Made by a program: the position numbers and the translations under genes
Source: Eubacterium sp.
GTDB lineage: Bacteria > Bacillota > Clostridia > Lachnospirales > Lachnospiraceae
Assembly: GCA_017475235.1 (NCBI GenBank)
Contig: JAFVGA010000001.1
Location: 131,240 to 195,239, forward strand
DNA: 64,000 bases
Direction: 5' to 3'
Notes under the pieces: generated by a model
Seen by the model: the letters and a program-made list of their open reading frames with translations, nothing else
Databases searched by the model: none
Told to the model about the DNA's origin: nothing
Shown here: one piece after another, positions 36,030 through 41,937 of the stretch
Numbering within the stretch: position 1 is the stretch's first letter
Layout of the letters: the number at the start of each line of letters is the position of its first letter

Positions 36030-36149
36030 TTACTTTTTGTCTTCGTCTTTTTCTTCTTCATCATTTTCATTAACTGGTGTTACAGAGCAGTTAAATGAGT
36101 CTACTGGAAAAGCCTGTTCAACTATGATTGACTGTTTTTCGTCTGCCAT
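36030..36149 (-). CDS. Very small acidic protein, 39 aa
   Basis: An ATG at 36149 with a strong AAGGAGGT site 6 bases upstream opens a 39-codon frame ending TAA at 36030, followed directly by a terminator. The protein begins MADEKQSIIVEQAF and ends in an acidic/lysine run (NDEEEKDEDKK). The well-placed ribosome site and terminator support a real gene despite its size. Function unknown. Confidence 0.75.
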   Translation of the reverse strand: MADEKQSIIVEQAFPVDSFNCSVTPVNENDEEEKDEDKK

Positions 36150-36205
36150 AGAACATACCTCCTTTTATAGTATTACTTTAAAGTTCTCGATAATGTACTA
36201 TTGTA

Positions 36206-36934
36206 CTATTCTCTCTCGGTCTTCTTCTGCTTTTCTGCTACGGTATAAGGAGTCATATATTCCTTATTAATCATATTGGTGTATAAGCAAGAACCGATAA
36301 GATATGCACTTACAGTATTCTTAGAAATCTGATTTGCAGATTCTCTGGATACATCTTTCTGGGAATACATACCTGTAGTATTGATCTGAGTGAGCATTTG
36401 CTGTTTAGCTTCCATATCATCAGCCATTTCATGGAAGAGATAATCAATTGTATCATTCATATTGAACATGATTAAGGCTTCCGCTTCACGGTCTGATGTA
36501 AGTCCGGCTTTATCATGACCAGTAAGTCTACCTGTTTTAGTTTCTCTTTGTGTAGCTTCCGATCCATATGAGTTCTTCTTCGAAACCATCTGTTTCATTG
36601 ATACGAGATTGATGTATGCTATAATGCACTGCTTTGTACCAATAGCTTTGCCATCTTTATCTTCATATCTATATGGTTCAAATATCTCTTCAAATAACGG
36701 TATACCCAGTGCTTTATATGAGTTTGTAATATCTTCACATCTAGGTTCACCCTTATCTTTAAACGGTGCGATCTGATGTCTGAATGGGAGCTTGCCTTTA
36801 ACGAATTTCAAGAACTGCTCATCAGACATTCCGGCAAATAATTCTTTATAGAAGTTAGTATTAGCTTTTGATGGGTCTAGTGCATCAAAGAACTTATACA
36901 CTAACTCTTCTGCTTTCTTACGTTTAGCGTTCAT
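36206..36934 (-). CDS. Probable detached C-terminal module of an RNA polymerase beta subunit, 242 aa
   Basis: Residues about 105-190 (YINLVSMKQMVSKKNSYGS, then TGHDKAGLTSDREAEALIMF) resemble the beta C-terminal segment MLKLxHMVDDKxHARSTGPYS ... GGQRFGEMEVWALEAYGA in order and spacing. The 1575-aa beta lacks exactly this module, while the split beta has its own (31027-33303), so this protein may complete the larger subunit. The alignment is by eye and weak in identity. ATG at 36934 with GAGGTG upstream; the N-terminal 90 residues are helical. Confidence 0.55.
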   Translation of the reverse strand: MNAKRKKAEELVYKFFDALDPSKANTNFYKELFAGMSDEQFLKFVKGKLPFRHQIAPFKDKGEPRCEDITNSYKALGIPLFEEIFEPYRYEDKDGKAIGTKQCIIAYINLVSMKQMVSKKNSYGSEATQRETKTGRLTGHDKAGLTSDREAEALIMFNMNDTIDYLFHEMADDMEAKQQMLTQINTTGMYSQKDVSRESANQISKNTVSAYLIGSCLYTNMINKEYMTPYTVAEKQKKTERE

Positions 36935-36975
36935 ATAGAATCACCTCTTTATATAGAAGTTTAACAAAGGAAAGG

Positions 36976-37065
36976 AGAGGGAGGAAATCCTCCCTCTGAT
37001 AACACACAGTATCCAGAGCTGTGAGATTCGCGTCTGTATGCTTTAACTTTAGCATAGCTCCGGAT
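36976..37065 (-). ncRNA. Candidate small structured RNA with terminator
   Basis: The minus strand folds with a 10-bp closing stem (37056-37065 with 37011-37020, one G-U pair), an inner hairpin ATGCT / AGCAT (37051-37055 / 37038-37042), then a terminator-like stem AGAGGGAGG / CCTCCCTCT (36976-36984 / 36989-36997). No gene on the minus strand ends nearby. A TTGTAC, 20 bp, ATATAA element upstream (about 37110-37080) loosely fits P1. It may serve as the 5' leader of the 242-aa gene. Confidence 0.45.
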
Positions 37066-37091
37066 TACTTAAAAGTTATATGATTTATATT

Positions 37092-37123
37092 TTGTTAAAA
37101 TGTACAATTTTGATTGCATATTA
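37092..37123 (+). promoter_or_regulatory. P1-family promoter, copy B
   Basis: TTGTTA (37092-37097), 20 bp, ATATTA from 37118, then TTATTATTGTGACATAGA, nearly identical to copy A apart from three extra bases. Confidence 0.75.
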
Positions 37124-37135
37124 TTATTATTGTGA

Positions 37136-37181
37136 CATAGAATCATAAAGGGCATATTCTATGTTGTCCATAAGGGCGCCC
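37136..37181 (+). ncRNA. 5' leader pseudoknot, copy B
   Basis: Stem 1: CATAGAAT (37136-37143) with ATTCTATG (37156-37163). Hairpin 2: GTCC (37166-37169) with GGGC (37174-37177). Loop-1 GGGC (37150-37153) pairs with GCCC (37178-37181), where copy A has GGGT with ACCC. Confidence 0.72.
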
Positions 37182-37221
37182 AATTAACAAAACCCTATGT
37201 TACAGAAAAGGAGGTAATCTT

Positions 37222-37527
37222 ATGAAGATTACATTTGAGGGGTTCAGCACAAACATCCAGTTCGAAATGGGCAAGCTTGAAATTGAATGCTCACCAGAAG
37301 AGTTCCAGTCAGCAATTAACGCTGACGTACAGAAGACGCATATTCGCGAAAGCGAAATACGTCCTGACCTTATCGGAACAATCAGCACAATGATTAAGGA
37401 CACGATTAAGGATACAGTACACGAGGAACTTTCAAAGCCAAGAACAACAGAAACAGCAGAAGTCAATCAGTGCACCGCAAAGTCTGAAGACGAGATAAGA
37501 AAATTCAAAGGTAGAAGTACAAAGTAA
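37222..37527 (+). CDS. Small P1-driven protein, 101 aa
   Basis: An isolated rightward gene with its own P1 promoter, pseudoknot leader and terminator. ATG at 37222 follows AAGGAGGT. The N-terminal half is beta-like (MKITFEGFSTNIQFEMGKLEIECSP pattern) and the C-terminal half charged and helical, ending in a basic tail (IRKFKGRSTK). No family recognised. As with the other P1 genes, early expression is inferred from layout. Confidence 0.8.
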   Translation: MKITFEGFSTNIQFEMGKLEIECSPEEFQSAINADVQKTHIRESEIRPDLIGTISTMIKDTIKDTVHEELSKPRTTETAEVNQCTAKSEDEIRKFKGRSTK

Positions 37528-37551
37528 TAATAGCATCTATTCCGAAAAGGA

Positions 37552-37584
37552 ATGAGGAGGTCAGCAATGACCTCCTCATTTTTT
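37552..37584 (+). terminator. Rho-independent terminator
   Basis: Perfect stem GAGGAGGTCA (37554-37563) with TGACCTCCTC (37568-37577), followed by ATTTTTT. Confidence 0.92.
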
Positions 37585-37586
37585 GT

Positions 37587-38312
37587 TTAGCAATCAAATT
37601 TTCTGTTTAGATAATCGTCTCTATATTTTTTTGCTACTCGCCTGAGCAATGTAGGATTTAAATATTGAATAACCTTTTCGTTATTGTTTACACATACCAT
37701 AAGTTTATCAAGATCATTTATATCCTTAACAAACTTAGCTGCCTCAGCGTTATTACTGATAGCGAGTATTTTTATATCATCGGATACATCTTCAGGTAAG
37801 TATTGTAAAGCCAAACCACTTTTTGTTACAAACTTGAAAGCCATATCCTCATCAATCATAGACTCAGGAATATTCTTAATTCGTGTATAATCGCTTTCAC
37901 CAACAAGAGTGCATATCTCAGTGGTTAAACACCTTCTTGGAATATATCTAATAAGTCTTGTATCTTTCTTGATACATCTAATCCAGTCAGCTTCTGTTAC
38001 CCCATCTTCAATGTATCGTACAGCCTCTGGAGCTATTTCGAGCATAGTCTCAATCTGCTCTCGTGTAGGTTTCTTAATCATCCCCGCATAAGTAGCCGAT
38101 TGTTTTACCGCAATCTCCACTAACTCCAACGATGGGTTACGTACATATTTGATAGCATAACCATTCTGTTCTACAGCGACTCGTTTCATTTCATAGGTTG
38201 CATTCGTACAATACTGAAGGTACGAACCGTCATATCTAAGAACTTCGAGTTTTTCCTCATCTGTTCCAGAACCCTCTTTAATCTTGCGACAAAGAGTTTC
38301 ATCGTATATCAT
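37587..38312 (-). CDS. DUF4116-like repeat protein, 241 aa
   Basis: Repeats of about 23-25 residues carry the pattern ...AVxQNGxAIKYVRNPSLEL... and ...ALQYLPEDVSDDIKILAI..., typical of DUF4116-type helical repeats of unknown function. ATG at 38312 with AAAGGA upstream; P2 promoter at 38343-38358. Single gene between the P1 copy-B unit and the divergent rightward pair. It probably forms a helical protein-binding surface. Confidence 0.7.
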   Translation of the reverse strand: MIYDETLCRKIKEGSGTDEEKLEVLRYDGSYLQYCTNATYEMKRVAVEQNGYAIKYVRNPSLELVEIAVKQSATYAGMIKKPTREQIETMLEIAPEAVRYIEDGVTEADWIRCIKKDTRLIRYIPRRCLTTEICTLVGESDYTRIKNIPESMIDEDMAFKFVTKSGLALQYLPEDVSDDIKILAISNNAEAAKFVKDINDLDKLMVCVNNNEKVIQYLNPTLLRRVAKKYRDDYLNRKFDC

Positions 38313-38342
38313 AATTATCTTCCTTTCTGCTTAAAGCAATAA

Positions 38343-38358
38343 ATTATAGAAATGTTTC
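38343..38358 (-). promoter_or_regulatory. P2-family promoter, leftward member of a divergent pair
   Basis: GAAAC-ATTTC-TATAAT on the minus strand, 30-46 bases before the DUF4116-like gene. Confidence 0.75.
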
Positions 38359-38374
38359 GGTGGTTGTATCGGAC

Positions 38375-38390
38375 GAAACATTTTAGTAAT
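38375..38390 (+). promoter_or_regulatory. P2-family promoter, rightward member of a divergent pair
   Basis: GAAAC-ATTTT-AGTAAT on the plus strand, 24-39 bases before the gene at 38414. Only 16 bases separate it from the leftward P2. Confidence 0.75.
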
Positions 38391-38413
38391 TTATTACAAA
38401 AGGAGGTTTTAAG

Positions 38414-39604
38414 ATGGGTGCGACCAATACTAAAGCTATAGATTCAATGCTATATCCTAAAGTATCTTCTCTTATGAGTAAGAACCTTTCCAAATGGAAA
38501 CAGATGATTGGTAGATTTATCAATAAAAGACAGCAGTCTTTATACGATACATTTCCTTCTACAAGAATATTGTACGGACAGCAAGATATAGATGATCTAT
38601 ATGCTTCTGTAGGAATAAAAGAATCAGAAATAATGGATGCTGTATCCAAGACATATTATTATCCTATATCAAACTTCAATCCAAGAGCTGCAAAGAATCC
38701 TCAGACTATATTGTGTATATGCATAATCAAGTACTTCTTAAATAAGAATGATAAGAAGAATCTTGAACTTGCTTGTACTTACATGGCTTTCTCAGGAAAC
38801 TTTTATCCATCTATACATTATGGTTTCTTTCCAATAGAACCATCTCAGTATAGACATGTAATAGACTACGTTGTAAATGAGTATATGGACATGAGATACG
38901 ATATCAAAGCTACTGGCTCTTTGATTGGAGCCACTACTATTTTGTGCAATACATGGATTGAATCATATTCTAAACTCTTAAAAGGAACTACTATGGATGA
39001 TGATTACGTATATGTAATCCAACAGCTCCATACTCGTATCAAATCCATGATTAAGAACTGTGCTACAGCATACTATGAGTGCTATGATAAGAAACTCTAT
39101 ATGACATACAGTGGAGATAATATCTCCGACAATGCGGCTGAATTCAGAATAGCAGAATCGGACTTATCTCGTGCTGAATTGCTTACACAAAAAACAATGA
39201 ATATCATTACTACTCAAGATGTATCTTACGTAAACTGTAAGAGATCATCGAATGATCTTATAAAGACTGAAGAACTCAAGTCTATTATAGAAACCGTAGT
39301 AAAGAATCCTGATAATCTTGATAAACTTCAGGAGCTTATAAGGCTTATAATCATAAACTATATGCATGACTGCGATAAGGGATCTATTGATGATCCTATC
39401 GGTTTCCTTAAATACTCAATATCGGCTAAGCCTAATAGTAATAGCAAGACTATCTTAAGAGAGAAAGAACTTATTGAGGGATTCCTTGATGAGAACTCTC
39501 CATCTTATAGAAAAAGAAAGTCTAGACTTCAAACTAAGTTAGCATATAATAGAGCTTTCAAGGCTTATATTGTATATACTATAATCGACGCATTAAAGAA
39601 ATAA
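38414..39604 (+). CDS. Hypothetical protein, 396 aa
   Basis: ATG at 38414 after AAGGAGGT, transcribed from the divergent P2 site. Largely helical and basic at both ends, with no cysteine cluster or membrane segment; it ends with a Lys/Arg-rich helix. It is encoded 9 bases ahead of the zinc peptidase, so the two are co-expressed and may act together, for example in virion maturation; that is inference. No family recognised. Confidence 0.8.
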   Translation: MGATNTKAIDSMLYPKVSSLMSKNLSKWKQMIGRFINKRQQSLYDTFPSTRILYGQQDIDDLYASVGIKESEIMDAVSKTYYYPISNFNPRAAKNPQTILCICIIKYFLNKNDKKNLELACTYMAFSGNFYPSIHYGFFPIEPSQYRHVIDYVVNEYMDMRYDIKATGSLIGATTILCNTWIESYSKLLKGTTMDDDYVYVIQQLHTRIKSMIKNCATAYYECYDKKLYMTYSGDNISDNAAEFRIAESDLSRAELLTQKTMNIITTQDVSYVNCKRSSNDLIKTEELKSIIETVVKNPDNLDKLQELIRLIIINYMHDCDKGSIDDPIGFLKYSISAKPNSNSKTILREKELIEGFLDENSPSYRKRKSRLQTKLAYNRAFKAYIVYTIIDALKK

Positions 39605-39613
39605 GGAGGACAT

Positions 39614-40951
39614 ATGCGAATAAGAGATTTTGATACACCAGTCATGGATAAAGTCTATGATACTGAGGTGGCATTAGATGAAAGATACGTTGGTGAAACT
39701 CCAGCATTAAAGAAAGTGTATGATTTATTCTGTAAATTCAGAGATAAGTATTCGGATAATATAGTAAGAAAGTCACTAAATATGGCTGGAGATAAAGACT
39801 TGGAAGCATTTTGTGATGCTTGCGCTGAACTATGGGGATTTGAATCTTGTTCTATGATTATAAAACAAGCAAATATTTTCCAATTTGCGACTTTCTCTTT
39901 AGATATGAGAGTTGATCTTCCTTCGGATAAAGAAAGTATGGTTGAATACGGTCCTAATGGAGTTAGATTTAAATCTAAATATCATGTACATCTCGTAACA
40001 ATAGGTTTTACAGGATTATTAATGAATGCTAAATTTACTAATAGAGAAGTATTTGCTGTATTCTTACATGAAGTCGGACATAGCTTCCAGTCAGCAACGA
40101 ATGGTCAAATGAACTCATTAAATCAAGTAAACAATATTATCATGTATTTCTGCATGTTCTTAGATCTCCTTAATAATCCTGTAGAAGGAGTAAAGGAAAT
40201 GCTTGAACTGATGTTCGCTTCAAATGGAGTAATGGGAGTGGTTAGTCATGGATACAAAGCCATAGTAAAGAATCCTGTAGGAAAAGCTCTTGTGAATGTG
40301 TTAGGAGCTTTTAGTGGTATCTTTGATGATGTATTTTATGGGGTAATTTTCGCTGCTAGAGCTGTTCTTACTCCAGCCAGCTTCATTCCTAACTTAGTCG
40401 CTTCTATAACAAAGCTCTTATTCCCTACGATTCTGGTTCATGGATATGGCGGGGAACAGATGGCTGATAGCTTTGCTGGAGATTTAGGATTTGGTCCGGA
40501 TTTATCTTCAGCATTTTTAAAGACTTCTAAGTACGGTCATGACTTAGATATCGTAAATAAGATACCGGTATTGAATGCTGTTGTAGACTTATGGTGTTTA
40601 CCTTTTGAAATGATTATCAGAGGGTTTGATGAGCATCCAACTGATGGCGCTAGAATTCGTGGTATGGTCGATATTATGGAAAATGACCTTAAGAAAGGGT
40701 ACTTCGATCCTAAGGCCAAGAAAGCTTTAGAACGTGATATTAAGGCTTTAGAAAAGACAGTGGTCGATTTCGAGGATGATATGAGGGCACATCCATTTAA
40801 ATACAGACAAATATTTAGCTCATCAATGCTTAGCCTTATCTATAATTCCGGCGGCGGTTTCAAGTATAATCTCCTCAGATCGGATCACTCTGGAGAAAAG
40901 CAGAAAGCTTATGAGCGTAGTAAAGCACAAGGAAATGTCATTAAGATATAA
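39614..40951 (+). CDS. Zinc metallopeptidase (HExxH), 445 aa
   Basis: HEVGH near residue 156, within VFAVFLHEVGHSFQSA, gives the two zinc histidines and catalytic glutamate. GGEQMADSFAGDLGFG near residue 280 could supply the third ligand (Glu), as in gluzincin M48-type proteases. Hydrophobic Gly/Ala-rich segments between them (about residues 190-275) may be membrane-associated. A lysine-rich C-terminal part contains a coiled coil. ATG at 39614 with GGAGG upstream. It could be a prohead or tail maturation protease, or act on host proteins. Confidence 0.75.
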   Translation: MRIRDFDTPVMDKVYDTEVALDERYVGETPALKKVYDLFCKFRDKYSDNIVRKSLNMAGDKDLEAFCDACAELWGFESCSMIIKQANIFQFATFSLDMRVDLPSDKESMVEYGPNGVRFKSKYHVHLVTIGFTGLLMNAKFTNREVFAVFLHEVGHSFQSATNGQMNSLNQVNNIIMYFCMFLDLLNNPVEGVKEMLELMFASNGVMGVVSHGYKAIVKNPVGKALVNVLGAFSGIFDDVFYGVIFAARAVLTPASFIPNLVASITKLLFPTILVHGYGGEQMADSFAGDLGFGPDLSSAFLKTSKYGHDLDIVNKIPVLNAVVDLWCLPFEMIIRGFDEHPTDGARIRGMVDIMENDLKKGYFDPKAKKALERDIKALEKTVVDFEDDMRAHPFKYRQIFSSSMLSLIYNSGGGFKYNLLRSDHSGEKQKAYERSKAQGNVIKI

Positions 40952-40988
40952 AAAAATGGAGAGGCTTTATGCCTCTCCAATCATTTTT
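40951..40988. terminator. Terminator between convergent genes
   Basis: Stem GGAGAGGC (40958-40965) with GCCTCTCC (40971-40978), A-rich on the left and T5 on the right, so it can act in both directions. It overlaps the last codons of the 63-aa gene. Confidence 0.8.
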
Positions 40989-41158
40989 CTTAATTCAGCA
41001 TTTTTCTCATTCAAAGTACTAATCATTGCTAATAGAAACCAACCAGAGTTCTTTGGGTTTGGTTGGGTTTTATCAGATAGTTTTTCAATGCAAGCATCTA
41101 TAACTATATTATTCAGTATGATCTGACTTTGAATTTGCTCCACTTTGTTTTTCTCCAA
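40967..41158 (-). CDS. Small hypothetical protein, 63 aa
   Basis: Begins with TTG at 41158 (GGGGG upstream) or with GTG five codons later (GGAG 9 bases upstream); both are non-ATG, and the start overlaps the preceding gene. Helical, possibly a short coiled coil, with a central PNPKNSGWF loop. Moderate support: position and overlap fit the operon, but the terminator lies inside its 3' end. Confidence 0.5.
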   Translation of the reverse strand: MEKNKVEQIQSQIILNNIVIDACIEKLSDKTQPNPKNSGWFLLAMISTLNEKNAELRKMIGEA

Positions 41159-41549
41159 TGTATACCCCCACTACTTCCGACACACTTATATGGTCTGTAT
41201 AAAGTTGCCCTAGAATTGAGAAAAACACCTCCAGTGTATCACACTCTACGTTCATATCTATAAGCGATTCGATAATAGCATGAGTGTCTGTGAATCCTTT
41301 AACTCTTCCAACAACAGCCGTTAGATCGTTGTATATTCTATCTTCTAAAGAAGCACCTATACCACTGTAGTAATTATCACCAGCCAAGAATACTCTTCCC
41401 TTATTTCGTTCTAAGTATCTTTGGAGAGCCGGTTCTAATCCTTTATACGGAAGATTGTACTGCTTATTAAATCCATTCGGATTTCTTAAAGGGATAGTTA
41501 TATTACTCAGAGGCTTCATCGTTATCTTTTCGTTTGAAGATTTGTTCAT
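41109..41549 (-). CDS. Hypothetical protein, 146 aa
   Basis: ATG at 41549 overlaps the end of the upstream gene by 47 bases; the ATG at 41519 is an alternative. The first third is Asn/Pro/Tyr-rich, followed by a RVFLAGDNYYSGIGAS stretch and a helical end. No family recognised. Part of the operon running from the topoisomerase genes. Confidence 0.65.
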   Translation of the reverse strand: MNKSSNEKITMKPLSNITIPLRNPNGFNKQYNLPYKGLEPALQRYLERNKGRVFLAGDNYYSGIGASLEDRIYNDLTAVVGRVKGFTDTHAIIESLIDMNVECDTLEVFFSILGQLYTDHISVSEVVGVYIGEKQSGANSKSDHTE

Positions 41550-41925
41550 GACCTTTCACCGCCTCTTTATTAAATGCTAATATTGCATGACCGAATTCAT
41601 CATATACTCTAACCATATTACCGTCTAAGTGCATGAAGTCTACGTCAGCACATAAATTAAAAATTACTCTTTGATTCTCATTGGTTGTCTTACAAACAAC
41701 AGTAACGGCACGGTCTTTACTATTTCTAACCATACCATTTGGAAGACACTTAGTCGGAATAGAAATGGAATTACTATCCGACTCAGCCTTTTTGATTTTA
41801 TTTACTTTGCTTTCTGCGGCATCAGCTATGCCATACAGGAAACTACGGAGCAATTCTTTGGCTATCAAAATACCGCAGCCAGTTAATATTAACCAGCAAA
41901 ATACTCTCATCGTTTCGGTACTCAT
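41503..41925 (-). CDS. Membrane-anchored hypothetical protein, 140 aa
   Basis: An N-terminal hydrophobic segment (residues about 7-25, RVFCWLILTGCGILIAKELL) suggests a single membrane anchor, followed by a lysine-rich linker and a beta-rich soluble domain (RAVTVVCKTTNENQRVIF). ATG at 41925 after GGGGGA. Directly downstream of the topoisomerase A gene. Function unknown. Confidence 0.7.
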   Translation of the reverse strand: MSTETMRVFCWLILTGCGILIAKELLRSFLYGIADAAESKVNKIKKAESDSNSISIPTKCLPNGMVRNSKDRAVTVVCKTTNENQRVIFNLCADVDFMHLDGNMVRVYDEFGHAILAFNKEAVKGHEQIFKRKDNDEASE

Positions 41926-41937
41926 GTGTATTCCCCC

